Of a stretch of DNA of 64,000 nucleotides, positions 43,285 to 51,907 are shown piece after piece. Source of the stretch: Megamonas sp. UBA1796 (GTDB lineage Bacteria; Bacillota; Negativicutes; Selenomonadales; Selenomonadaceae); NCBI GenBank assembly GCA_002319795.1, contig DCFU01000043.1, positions 73,666 to 137,665 of the forward strand. Direction: 5' to 3'. The notes under the pieces are model-generated. The model ran no database searches. It had not been told where the DNA came from and saw only the letters and a program-made list of their open reading frames with translations. The position numbers and the translations under genes are program-made. Each line of letters starts with the position of its first letter. Position 1 is the stretch's first letter.

Positions 43285-44955
43285 ATGGAAGAAGAAAAAA
43301 TGATTCCCAACGTTGGTGGACAGGAAGCAGGTTATTTGTTTGAATTTAAGCCGGACGGTGTTTTTTTGACGGTGTATCCTTCAGATGGAGGAATCCTTTT
43401 TGAGCTTTCTGATATGCGTCAGGTTTTAAAAGAATATGGAGTTATTGATTATGATATAGAGGTTTTGGCACGTACTCTGCGTGAGGCAGCGGGGAAGTCC
43501 CAGAAATTGGCTGATCATTTTGAAGCTCCGGTTGACTGGCCAAAGGAGGAAGGAACCTCAGAGAATAAAGATGGAAAGCCTGCAGAAGAAAAAAAAGAAT
43601 ATGCGAAATTCACTATTGAAATCACTAAGGATCGTATGAAAGCCATTGTACATATTGATTATAAAGCAGGAAATTTAAAGCCAGACATGGACATGATTAT
43701 GGAAGCCTTGCAAAGTAAGAAAGTGGTTTTTGGTATTGATTCGCAGGCTATAGAGACAGGGCTCGAAGATGGTGCAGAGGATTTTATAGCAGCACAGGGG
43801 ATACCGGCTATAAATGGTGCGGATGCGCGTATTGAACGCAAATTCAATTTGAATATAAAGGGTCGGCCGGCGCTTAGTAAGTACGATCAGGCTGACTATA
43901 AAAATTTGAATCTTGTTGTATTGGTGAAAAAGGGAGAAATTCTGGCAGAACGGATTTTGCAAACGGCGGGGACTTCGGGGACAAATGTTTTTGGCGATGA
44001 GGTTATGGCACGCCATGGTAAACCTAAACCGCTTCCCAGTGGGAAAAATACTATTGTAAAGGATGAGAATAGTATTTTTGCCGATATTGATGGACAAATT
44101 GTTGATACAGGCAGTAAAATCAGTGTAGATCCCTTGTTGTCTATTTCGGGAGATGTAGGAGTTTCTACAGGTAATATAGATTTTACAGGCGCGGTCCATG
44201 TCAGCGGTAATGTACAGGCTGGTTTTGTCATCAAGGCTGCTGGTGATATCGAAGTCAAGGGTATGGTGAGCGGTGCAACGCTCGAGGGACAGAATGTATT
44301 TATATCTGGCGGTGTCCAGGGTATGAACCGGGGAAAGATTATTGCCCATGGAGATGTGCGTGCGAGTTTTGCAGAAAATGCCGATATACAGTCAGATGGG
44401 AATATTTATATAACGGATGTATCATTGCATTCTCAGCTACAAGCTGGAAAAAAGCTGATTGTGGAGGGAAAGCGTGGGCAGGTCACCGGGGGTACCTTAG
44501 CGGCAGGTGAGGAGATAAGAGCGAAGGTCATAGGAAACTTTATGAATGTATCTACACGGTTGTCAGTGGGCGTTAATCCAATGCTGCAAAAAAAATATCA
44601 GGACACCTGTAAGGAATATGCAGACTGCAAGAAACGTTTATCGCAGCTGACAAAGACACTGAATACGCTGGGGAAAATTGACATGAGCAGGCTTCCACCT
44701 GAACGTTTAGAACAAATTAATTCGCTAACAAGGTCGCAGTTTCCTTTAGCTGGTCTTGTAGAACGTGATGAGAAAATCATACGTGATTTAGAAATTGAGA
44801 TGCAAAATATAAAAAAGGGCAAGATTCGTGTTCTGGATACGATATTTCCCGGGGTGAAACTGAAAGTAAATTCTGCGATGAAGAATATTCAAACCGAGCA
44901 AAAACACTGTACTTTTTATGTTGAGGAGGATGTTGTCAAGACAGGTCCTTATTGA
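43285..44955 (+). CDS. FapA-like (DUF342) flagellar assembly protein A
   Basis: A 556-residue FapA/DUF342 protein. The charged N-terminal part is followed by a right-handed beta-helix-like core rich in Gly/Val/Asp (about 250-430: ISGDVGVSTGNIDFTGAVHV, SGNVQAGFVIKAAGDIEVKG) and a C-terminal coiled coil (about 440-520). FapA in Vibrio affects flagellar pole placement; a similar role here is inferred from family and position after fliA. Confidence 0.82.
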   Translation: MEEEKMIPNVGGQEAGYLFEFKPDGVFLTVYPSDGGILFELSDMRQVLKEYGVIDYDIEVLARTLREAAGKSQKLADHFEAPVDWPKEEGTSENKDGKPAEEKKEYAKFTIEITKDRMKAIVHIDYKAGNLKPDMDMIMEALQSKKVVFGIDSQAIETGLEDGAEDFIAAQGIPAINGADARIERKFNLNIKGRPALSKYDQADYKNLNLVVLVKKGEILAERILQTAGTSGTNVFGDEVMARHGKPKPLPSGKNTIVKDENSIFADIDGQIVDTGSKISVDPLLSISGDVGVSTGNIDFTGAVHVSGNVQAGFVIKAAGDIEVKGMVSGATLEGQNVFISGGVQGMNRGKIIAHGDVRASFAENADIQSDGNIYITDVSLHSQLQAGKKLIVEGKRGQVTGGTLAAGEEIRAKVIGNFMNVSTRLSVGVNPMLQKKYQDTCKEYADCKKRLSQLTKTLNTLGKIDMSRLPPERLEQINSLTRSQFPLAGLVERDEKIIRDLEIEMQNIKKGKIRVLDTIFPGVKLKVNSAMKNIQTEQKHCTFYVEEDVVKTGPY

Positions 44956-44988
44956 TTGTTTTGACAGAAGGAAAGGTGGCGCAGCAAG

Positions 44989-45327
44989 ATGGATTTTAAC
45001 CCGATGAACAGCTTGCAGATCATAGTTCCTAAGGCAACGGAAATTAGCCAGGTACAGCATAACTTGAATCAACAGCCGGTTATTCAACAAGATTTTGAAG
45101 CTATGCGCCAAAAAGCAGATGCTGCTTTGAAACAGAAACAAGTGCGGTCCCGGGAAGAACTGGAAGATGGGAAAATTAAGGATGATTCGGAGCGAAAAGG
45201 GAAACAAGGAAGATATACAGGAAACAGGAAAAGACACGTACCAAATGAGGATATTGAGGAATCCCGGGACGAAGATAAAATAGCAGTGGATTCCTTCAGA
45301 GGGCATAATATCGATATTAAGTTTTGA
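44989..45327 (+). CDS. Small charged protein of the flagellar cluster, unknown
   Basis: A 112-residue soluble protein that I do not recognise. It begins MDFNPMNSLQIIVPKATEIS, then becomes strongly charged (RSREELEDGKIKDDSERKGK) with a basic stretch GNRKRH and an acidic end, suggesting disorder. GGAAAGGTGGCG gives a good ribosome site. Co-transcribed between the FapA-like gene and a SwrB-like gene. Confidence 0.65.
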   Translation: MDFNPMNSLQIIVPKATEISQVQHNLNQQPVIQQDFEAMRQKADAALKQKQVRSREELEDGKIKDDSERKGKQGRYTGNRKRHVPNEDIEESRDEDKIAVDSFRGHNIDIKF

Positions 45328-45342
45328 GATCAGGAGCAGGAA

Positions 45343-45903
45343 ATGGTTACAGAGGTCTTGGGTTTTTTCATTATTATGGGGGCATTGGTCGTTTTTGTAT
45401 TGCGCCGCCAGATGAAGCCGGCAGAATCGGAAAAGTTCGAGGTTGCGGCAGATAGGCTGCGGTATGAGTTGGAGCATTCGGCGGATGAGATTATCGTACG
45501 CATGGAGGATCATATGGGCAAGCTGGAGGCGCTTATTGCTGAAGCGGACAAGAGGGCTGCTTTGCTCGATAAGAAATTGGATATGATCAAAGGTATGCCA
45601 CAGCAGAAACAGATGGATTTCCCCCATATTTTACAAGAATCAATGGAAGATGAGAGCGGAGACTTGTCCGTTGCTAAGACGTTTGAGGCGGCTTTGGGCG
45701 TCGAACAGGAGACAGAGGAAGCACAGGCATCGCCGGAGCTGGACAGCAAAGGGATACAGGGACAGGGGACTCTGCCTATGCATGCATCAAGGGTAAGGGC
45801 GCTTTTGCAGCAAGGCTATTCGACAGAGGCTATTGCCAAGGAAACCAACATGGGTAAAAGCGCTATCGAATTGATTCGGCAAATGAATCGGGTGCACCAG
45901 TAG
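45343..45903 (+). CDS. SwrB-like membrane protein (DUF6115-type)
   Basis: A 186-residue protein: one N-terminal membrane helix (about 5-22, LGFFIIMGALVVFVLRR), a coiled coil (about 35-80) and a C-terminal helix-turn-helix-like segment LLQQGYSTEAIAKETNMGKS near 156-175. This three-part layout, and the place downstream of sigma-D, mirror Bacillus SwrB (YlxL), which promotes flagellar export-gate activation. Sequence identity is too low to claim orthology by eye. Confidence 0.6.
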   Translation: MVTEVLGFFIIMGALVVFVLRRQMKPAESEKFEVAADRLRYELEHSADEIIVRMEDHMGKLEALIAEADKRAALLDKKLDMIKGMPQQKQMDFPHILQESMEDESGDLSVAKTFEAALGVEQETEEAQASPELDSKGIQGQGTLPMHASRVRALLQQGYSTEAIAKETNMGKSAIELIRQMNRVHQ

Positions 45904-45952
45904 CTGAATCGAATGCGGATTGGTGTATAATTTTCATGAGGGAGAGATGCAA

Positions 45953-46402
45953 ATGGGCAAAACAGTAAGCATTGCCAAAGATAACAATACACTTAAAAAA
46001 GCTTATGCTATAAGGCGGCAGGTATTCATAGAAGAACAACATGTTCCTGAGAAATTGGAAATGGATGCATATGACGAAGCACCTTCTACAAAGCATTTTT
46101 TGTTGTGTGCACAGGATGGCTGTGCACTGGGGACAGCGCGCATGCGTCCTTATGATGCGCATACAGCCAAGGTTGAGCGTGTTGCTCTTTTGGCTGCTGC
46201 ACGTGGTCTTGGCGGTGGGCGGATGCTTATGGAGGCAGTGCAAAATGCCGCAGAAAAAGCAGGCTGCAGGAGGTTGAAACTCGCGGCGCAGGTTCATGCA
46301 CGGAAATTTTATGAACACTTGGGGTTTGAAGCGCAGGGAGATACTTATTATGAGGCAGGAATCCTCCATATTGATATGGTAAAGGCTATAGGCAATAAAT
46401 AG
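45953..46402 (+). CDS. GNAT-family N-acetyltransferase
   Basis: A 149-residue acetyltransferase. The acetyl-CoA loop region VERVALLAAARGLGGGRMLM and YEHLGFEAQGDTYYEAGILH-like C-terminus (EHLGF, HIDMVKA) match the YjcF/ElaA-like GNAT subgroup (A-IRRQVFIEEQHVPEKLEMD at the start). ATG 45953 follows GGGAGAG; ATG 45947 is an alternative. Its substrate is unknown. It is the last gene of the flagellar run and may or may not be functionally linked. Confidence 0.85.
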   Translation: MGKTVSIAKDNNTLKKAYAIRRQVFIEEQHVPEKLEMDAYDEAPSTKHFLLCAQDGCALGTARMRPYDAHTAKVERVALLAAARGLGGGRMLMEAVQNAAEKAGCRRLKLAAQVHARKFYEHLGFEAQGDTYYEAGILHIDMVKAIGNK

Positions 46403-46486
46403 TGAATCGATAGGATATGTTTGAGTTTGGTCTGGATGGCATATACTGAAAATACCATAGGGAAGTTTCTAATATGCGCAACAAGG

Positions 46487-46516
46487 GCGGCGGCTGGTAT
46501 CAGAGCCGTTTTTTTT
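46487..46516 (+). terminator. Terminator closing the flagellar cluster
   Basis: CGGCT (46491-46495) pairs with AGCCG (46504-46508) and eight T follow. TGGTAT in the stem-loop can also pair with ATACCA at 46452-46457, an alternative fold. Confidence 0.65.
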
Positions 46517-46548
46517 ATGCGCCCAGTTCTTTTTTATAGTGATAGGGA

Positions 46549-47727
46549 TTATTTTTTGGCAGTATACCGCATGGAAATCCATAATAACAGGAGAGATGCT
46601 CCAAAATAAGATGCGTAGGGGTGAATGTACTGATTCATTCCATAGGCAAGTATTGGGCCGAGGGCTGCGCCTAAATCAACGAGCAGAGAGTATAAAGTCA
46701 TAATCTTTACCTTGGCTGAGTTTACTGCTGCATCGGCAGCCAGGACATCTGCCAGGGTTGTCAGAGAGGTTGCTGTCAATTGAAGGAGCATGAGGATAAG
46801 AAACCATAGTATGTTTGGCAATTTTAGAGGCAGTAAGGCGAAAAGGATTCCGGCAAGCAGGGTAGAGACAAGAAATAGAGGGTAACGATTATGCTTTGTG
46901 TCGGTAAGGCTGCCTACTTTAGGAGCCAGGAAAGGTTCCCAGCACCAACGGATTGCCTGCAGGATGCCACCAAGGGAAGCTGCGCCTATAATGAAATCTC
47001 CCACTGGGATTGCCGGTGCGTTGTGGATTTCAATCAGATAGCTTATAGTTGATGTGAACATTCCCTGATAAATCATGGCAATCAACATTCCAATACATAA
47101 TATCGAAAGGATATCCAGATTTTTCAGGAAGGAAAAATTGGCTTCCTTTGTGGATTGTTCCGCAACCATGCCTTTTGAGGACTTTTTTATATAAAGAAAA
47201 ACTATCGGAATACAGCAGACCGAGACGGCAGCAAAACAAAAGGACGTAGTACGGATACCTGTAACATCGGTGAGAATACCACCTGCGAGCATGCCAACTA
47301 AGCTGCCTAAGCGATAAAGCCCGTTATAAAGGCCCATACATTTTCCACGGTTGAGGTCTGTAGATACATCCATGATGGTAAAATAGGCTCCCAGACGTAA
47401 GAATGTCCAGGCTACACCCCACAGGCAGCGAAGCAGAATAAAGAATATAAAGTTGGATACGATTCCGTAACCAACGGTTGTAAGTATGGTCAGAAATACA
47501 GCGATAAAAATGCCATTTCGCGCACTTAATTTTTTATATAAATGACTGACAAAAGGGTTGAGCGGCAGACGCACGAATCGATTGACAGACAGAATGATGC
47601 CAATTTGCCATAGGGAAGTCAGTCCCATCTCGGTCCAATGTGTTGGTAAAACAACATACAGCATGGAGTCTCCGATAAGACAAGCAGCGGTGATGAAAGA
47701 AATTACATAAATGGGGCGTTCCTTCAT
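46549..47727 (-). CDS. MFS transporter
   Basis: A 392-residue major facilitator with about 12 hydrophobic segments. The loop 2-3 motif is represented by NRFVRLPLNPFVSHLYKKLS (degenerate A motif), and a middle cytoplasmic loop (KKSSKGMVAEQSTKEAN) separates two halves. Start ATG at 47727 has AGGAGA seven bases upstream; the frame is open further upstream without one. Divergent from a LysR regulator 144 bases away, which likely controls it. Substrate unknown. Confidence 0.85.
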   Translation of the reverse strand: MKERPIYVISFITAACLIGDSMLYVVLPTHWTEMGLTSLWQIGIILSVNRFVRLPLNPFVSHLYKKLSARNGIFIAVFLTILTTVGYGIVSNFIFFILLRCLWGVAWTFLRLGAYFTIMDVSTDLNRGKCMGLYNGLYRLGSLVGMLAGGILTDVTGIRTTSFCFAAVSVCCIPIVFLYIKKSSKGMVAEQSTKEANFSFLKNLDILSILCIGMLIAMIYQGMFTSTISYLIEIHNAPAIPVGDFIIGAASLGGILQAIRWCWEPFLAPKVGSLTDTKHNRYPLFLVSTLLAGILFALLPLKLPNILWFLILMLLQLTATSLTTLADVLAADAAVNSAKVKIMTLYSLLVDLGAALGPILAYGMNQYIHPYASYFGASLLLLWISMRYTAKK

Positions 47728-47835
47728 GGGTTCATCTCCTGACATAGTTGTTACTTTTAAGGCTTGTTTTTGGATGCAGGCTCTTATATAATATAGCTGA
47801 CAAAAAATAATAAGTCTAATATATGTTTTTGGCAA

Positions 47836-47858
47836 ATTCATAAAATATTTTTATGAAT
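47836..47858. promoter_or_regulatory. Perfect inverted repeat before the LysR gene
   Basis: ATTCATAAA at 47836-47844 and TTTATGAAT at 47850-47858 form a perfect 9-bp dyad with a 5-bp centre, ending just before the lysR ribosome site in the divergent region. Consistent with an autoregulatory LysR operator. Confidence 0.5.
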
Positions 47859-47871
47859 CGAGGTGAAAAGA

Positions 47872-48777
47872 ATGAATCTCCATGCGCTCCGTATATTTAT
47901 GATGGCTGCTTCGCAAAAAAGCGTTACGGCTGCAGCGAAGATTTTTTCTATTAGTCAGCCAGCAGTCACCATTCAGATTCGTAATTTGGAAAAAGATTTG
48001 GAGTTAAAGCTGATAGAACCTTCAGGACGAGGGATACAATTAACGCCGGCAGGCAAGATCCTGTTCCAGCAAGCCTGCTATTTGTTTGACATCGAACAGA
48101 GCATTGAGGCTAAGATGAAGGACTTAAGATATGATGGTATAGGAACGCTTCGTATTGCTTCAACTTATCTGCCTGCGAATTTTCTGCTGCCGCAGTGGTT
48201 GGCACATTTAAAAAGGAACTTGCCGGAAATCAAGGTTGATTTGTATAGTGGAAATTCTGCAGAAGTGCTGGAACAACTGACCCATTATAAAGCTGACGTG
48301 GCTTTTGTCGTAAAGGAAAAATGGAACCAGCCGGATATCAGGCTGTGCCATCTTATGGATATGGAGTTTTGGTTTATTGTGCCATCAGATCATAGGTTTA
48401 ATGGAAAAGAAGTGTCCCTGTCTGATTTGGCCAGGGAACCATTTCTTTTTCGGGAAAAGGGGAGTTCAACACGCGAAATACTCTTTGCTTTGTGCAGGGT
48501 GCATGGTGTTGCTCCGCCAAGTATAGGTTTGCAGTTTCACGGCCTGAATGAGTCCATACATTCTGTAGCTGCAGGCTATGGGGTCATGCTGGCACCATCG
48601 CTTGCTGTGCGCCGGTATGTAGAAAATAAGGAAGTTGGCAGGGTTTGGGTTAAAGGAATTGAAATCAGGCGGCCTATATATTTTTGTAAGCGCGAGGCTG
48701 AGCAGGAAGTACCTCGATATGAGATGAAGTTTCTGGAAATTATTGAACAGGATTTAAAGGATAAGCTATGGTTCTAA
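47872..48777 (+). CDS. LysR-family transcriptional regulator
   Basis: A 301-residue LTTR. The N-terminal winged helix-turn-helix (1-60) has FMMAASQKSVTAAAKIFSIS and QPAVTIQIRNLEKDL; the co-inducer domain follows (about 90-300) with LRIASTYLPANFLLPQWL. It resembles the CysB/CbbR side of the family but cannot be placed more exactly. ATG 47872 is behind GAGGTG. The divergent MFS gene is its most likely target. Confidence 0.9.
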   Translation: MNLHALRIFMMAASQKSVTAAAKIFSISQPAVTIQIRNLEKDLELKLIEPSGRGIQLTPAGKILFQQACYLFDIEQSIEAKMKDLRYDGIGTLRIASTYLPANFLLPQWLAHLKRNLPEIKVDLYSGNSAEVLEQLTHYKADVAFVVKEKWNQPDIRLCHLMDMEFWFIVPSDHRFNGKEVSLSDLAREPFLFREKGSSTREILFALCRVHGVAPPSIGLQFHGLNESIHSVAAGYGVMLAPSLAVRRYVENKEVGRVWVKGIEIRRPIYFCKREAEQEVPRYEMKFLEIIEQDLKDKLWF

Positions 48778-48845
48778 AGGGAATGATTTTTCATATTGTT
48801 GCGGTAAGAACCCTTGGCTTGAAGGGCGGCATATAGCATTATAGC

Positions 48846-48891
48846 AACAAAACACCCCTGTAACCATAAAGCGGTTCCAGGGATGTTTTGT
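48846..48891. terminator. Terminator between convergent lysR and permease genes
   Basis: ACAAAACA-CCCTG-AACC and GGTT-CAGGG-TGTTTTGT form a long imperfect stem around a small loop in the space between the two convergent genes; it may serve both strands. Confidence 0.65.
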
Positions 48892-48939
48892 ATGGGGGCT
48901 GTATATGATGCTAAGGATATAAGAAAAGAAATATTTTTG

Positions 48940-50355
48940 TCAGTCGGTATTGGGCTGGACTTTATTTTCTAAGGCGTCTTTTTTGCCCAGGATGCTGTGC
49001 TGATAGCTATAGCCGAAGTATATTGCGCAGCCGATCGCACACCAGACGATGAACCGAACCCAGGTTTCCCAGGGAAGGTTGCACATCAGATATCCGCAGG
49101 AAAAAACTGCTAGTGGTGCTATGACCCAGACAAACGGGCAGCAGAAGGTTCTGGGTAAATCCGGTTTGGTTACGCGAAGAACGAGAACGCCGATGGCAGC
49201 AACGAGAAAAGCGCTGAGTGTGCCAATGTTTGCCATTTCTGCAATGAGACCGATAGGCGCGAAGCCGGAGATAGCAGAGACAAAAATGGCGCCGAGAATT
49301 GTGACAATGTAAGGCGTGCGATAGCGTTGATGGATTTTGCAGATCTTTGCCGGAACCATGCCATCGCGACTCATAGCAAAGAAAATACGGGCCTGTCCAT
49401 AAAGCAGCACTAAGAGCACAGTTGTGATACCGGCAATGGCACCCACGCCAACGAGAGCCGAGCCCATGTTATACCCTATATAACGCAGTGCGAAGGCAAC
49501 CGGTTCAGGATTGTTGAGTTCTGTATAGGGAACGATGCCTGTGAGTACAGCCGCTACGACGATGTAGAGGATGGTACAGACAATAAGGGAACCGATAATG
49601 CCGATTGGGAGGTCATGTGAGGGATTCTTGCATTCTTCGGCCGAGGTTGCTACAGCATCGAAGCCGATGTAAGCGAAAAAAACGATAGCGGCGCCGCCGG
49701 CGACACCAGAAAAGCCGAACGGCATGAAGGGTTCCCAATTTGCTGTATTTACATGAGGGCCGGCAAGCAGCAAAAAGATGAAGACGGCTGCAAGCTTTAC
49801 AAATACCAGAATCCGATTCAGCTTGGTGCTTCCTTGTGTACCATGGATAAGAAAAAAGGATAGAAGCAGTGTAATAAAGATAGCTGGCAGGTTGATGATA
49901 CCGCCATCTGCTGGTACACGCGTAAGAGCCTGTGATATTTCTATACCCGCGGACTGCAGAAGCCCGGTGACGTAACCGGACCAACCAGATGCCACGGCAC
50001 TTGCTGTGACAGTGTATTCGAGGATAAGGTTCCAGCCTACAAGGAAGGCAATGAATTCTCCAAGTGAGGCATAGGTATAGGTATAAGCGCTGCCTGAAGA
50101 TGGCACAATGGAAGCAAATTCTGCATAAGCAAGAGCGGCAAATGCGCAAGCAGAGCCTGAAATAACAAAAGAGATGGTTACCGCGGGGCCGGCATATTTG
50201 GCTGCTGCGACGCCAGTGAGAACAAAAATACCGGTGCCAATGATACAGCCAATGCCAAGAAGAATGAGGTCGAAAGCGTTCAGGCTCTTTACCATACCGG
50301 AGGAAGCAGCCATATTGCGCATTTGCTCTATGCTTTTGGTACGAAATAAATTCAT
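48940..50355 (-). CDS. APC-family amino-acid permease (cationic amino-acid transporter type)
   Basis: A 471-residue, 12-helix APC transporter. Helix 1 carries LILLGIGCIIGTGIFVLTGV, the GxG(I/V)GTGIF substrate-binding motif; further on are YAEFASIVPSSGSAYTYTYA and FFAYIGFDAVATSAEECKNP, hallmarks of the CAT/YhdG subgroup. The C-terminus is short and polar. GAGGTATT precedes ATG. Exact amino-acid preference cannot be told. Confidence 0.9.
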   Translation of the reverse strand: MNLFRTKSIEQMRNMAASSGMVKSLNAFDLILLGIGCIIGTGIFVLTGVAAAKYAGPAVTISFVISGSACAFAALAYAEFASIVPSSGSAYTYTYASLGEFIAFLVGWNLILEYTVTASAVASGWSGYVTGLLQSAGIEISQALTRVPADGGIINLPAIFITLLLSFFLIHGTQGSTKLNRILVFVKLAAVFIFLLLAGPHVNTANWEPFMPFGFSGVAGGAAIVFFAYIGFDAVATSAEECKNPSHDLPIGIIGSLIVCTILYIVVAAVLTGIVPYTELNNPEPVAFALRYIGYNMGSALVGVGAIAGITTVLLVLLYGQARIFFAMSRDGMVPAKICKIHQRYRTPYIVTILGAIFVSAISGFAPIGLIAEMANIGTLSAFLVAAIGVLVLRVTKPDLPRTFCCPFVWVIAPLAVFSCGYLMCNLPWETWVRFIVWCAIGCAIYFGYSYQHSILGKKDALENKVQPNTD

Positions 50356-50716
50356 GATAATACCTCGATTCTTTATTTATGTATCCTTATACATTATAGA
50401 GATAGAAAAAAACGGCGTCAAATAATAAAATCAAAGTTTTCTTTATATAATTAAGATATATATGGATAATACATTATATTATTCTGTATAAACGCCATAT
50501 ACAACCAAATAATATAATAAAAATTAAGGTGAGGGTAAAAAATGCTGTATTTGTCCATGCAGTATGGATGTGTGGATGATTTGTGTATATATGAATTGTG
50601 ATTTGCTGATAAAAGCTTGTTATTTCAAAGCAGTATGGAATTATAGTACAATAACAGAGTACGTATAATTCCGGAGATGCAGGTTGCAGACAGAAATATG
50701 AAATGAGGATGATTGC
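50356..50716. other. 361-base divergent spacer between permease and rsmH-like gene
   Basis: Strongly AT-rich, holding the promoters for both genes. Two signals stand out: a 19-codon frame at 50542-50601 behind AAGGTGAGGG, and a dyad GGAATTATA (50637-50645) with TATAATTCC (50664-50672), where inner GTAC tetramers can also pair. No other gene seen. Confidence 0.5.
50542..50601 (+). CDS. Possible 19-residue leader peptide
   Basis: ATG to TGA frame encoding MLYLSMQYGCVDDLCIYEL. AAGGTGAGGG lies 6-8 bases before the ATG, an unusually good ribosome site for a random frame. No runs of one amino acid that would suggest classical attenuation. It may be a chance frame. Confidence 0.25.
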   Translation: MLYLSMQYGCVDDLCIYEL

Positions 50717-51784
50717 GTGTTAAAGGAGCAGAGAAATAGTGATATGGAGGAAGAGCATAAGCGACGTATCCGCTATAAAGGAACATATCCAAAAAATTAT
50801 AAAGAAAAATATAAAGAGCTGCAGCCAGAAAAATATGCAGCTACAGTCGAAAGGGTTATAGGAAAGGGAAGCACACCTGCAGGTACGCACATTCCAATTA
50901 TGGTTAAGGAAATATTGGAATTTTTACAGGTAAAACCTGGCCAGAGGGGCCTTGATGCGACATTGGGATATGGTGGACACACGTTGGAGCTGATGAAGAT
51001 GCTTCAGGGGCAGGGACATATGTATGCTATGGATATTGATCCAATTGAATCGGCAAAGACGCGGAAGCGTTTGGCCAAGCTTGGTTTTGATGAAAATATA
51101 TTTACGGTTTGCCTGATGAATTTTGCCAATATAGATACGTTGGCAGCTAAGGCAGGATTATTTGATTTCGTATTAGCGGATCTGGGGGTGTCCTCCATGC
51201 AAATAGACAACCCGGACAGGGGATTCTCCTATAAAAATGATGGACCTTTGGATCTAAGGATGAATCCTGAAAAAGGATTTTCAGCGGCAGAACGCTTGCA
51301 AAGCATAGCATGGGAGGAATTGGCCGGTATGCTTGATGGAAATGCGGATGAGCCTTTTGCTGACAGGATTGCGAAAACCATCGTAAATGATATCCGGCGC
51401 GGACAAATTATTGATACAACATCGAAGCTGCACCATGAGATTGAAAAGGCTTTGCAGATTGTGCCGGAAGCGGATCGTAAGGAGTCTGTCAAAAAATCCA
51501 GTGCACGTACATTTCAGGCGCTGCGCATTGATGTGAACCACGAATATGAAGCTCTATACGATTTTTTGGCGAAGCTGCCGGCATCTGTGTCTTCAGGAGG
51601 ACGCATCGCTATTTTGACCTTCCATTCAGGAGAGGACCGATTGGTTAAGAAAGCCTTTAAAGAGTTTTACAACAGAGGCGTTTATCAGGCAATCGCCCAA
51701 GAGGTAGTCCGGCCATCGGCAGCGGAATGCATCCATAACCATCGGGCACATTCGACAAAGATGCGATGGGCTGTTCGGGCATGA
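50717..51784 (+). CDS. RsmH-like 16S rRNA (cytosine-N4) methyltransferase paralogue
   Basis: A 355-residue member of the MraW/RsmH family, which methylates N4 of C1402 in 16S rRNA. HIPIMVKEILEFLQ, GLDATLGYGGHTLELM, the ADLGVSSMQIDNPDRGFSYK block and FQALRIDVNHEYEALYDFL are all family motifs. Unlike usual rsmH it is not in a division/cell-wall cluster (no ftsL or pbpB next), and it has a basic ~50-residue N-terminal extension (KRRIRYKGTYPKNYKEKYKE). The true rsmH is probably elsewhere; the target of this copy may differ. GTG start after GAGGATG. Confidence 0.8.
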   Translation: MLKEQRNSDMEEEHKRRIRYKGTYPKNYKEKYKELQPEKYAATVERVIGKGSTPAGTHIPIMVKEILEFLQVKPGQRGLDATLGYGGHTLELMKMLQGQGHMYAMDIDPIESAKTRKRLAKLGFDENIFTVCLMNFANIDTLAAKAGLFDFVLADLGVSSMQIDNPDRGFSYKNDGPLDLRMNPEKGFSAAERLQSIAWEELAGMLDGNADEPFADRIAKTIVNDIRRGQIIDTTSKLHHEIEKALQIVPEADRKESVKKSSARTFQALRIDVNHEYEALYDFLAKLPASVSSGGRIAILTFHSGEDRLVKKAFKEFYNRGVYQAIAQEVVRPSAAECIHNHRAHSTKMRWAVRA

Positions 51785-51848
51785 ATATGATTTTTGTCAG
51801 ATTATGTCGGATTTTTAAAGCTGGTTATATAATTAGAATAAATATTCT

Positions 51849-51863
51849 GCTTTTCTGAAATTA
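51849..51863. promoter_or_regulatory. Candidate CodY box upstream of the asparaginase gene
   Basis: GCTTTTCTGAAATTA matches the CodY consensus AATTTTCWGAAAATT at 11 of 15 positions with the central TTTTCTGAAA intact. It lies about 45 bases before the start codon, downstream of a TATAAT-like box, so binding would block transcription. Confidence 0.4.
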
Positions 51864-51907
51864 TTGTTATTTCAGATGACAGAAAAATTATAAGGGAGAT
51901 GGTTTTT

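Noticed and set aside
46452..46516. Riboswitch-like switching fold (ATACCA/TGGTAT competing with a terminator)
   Set aside because: No gene follows on the same strand, so there is nothing to regulate; taken as a plain terminator.
46421..46609. 62-codon plus-strand frame after the GNAT gene
   Set aside because: Spans the cluster terminator and the end of the convergent MFS gene; no ribosome site.
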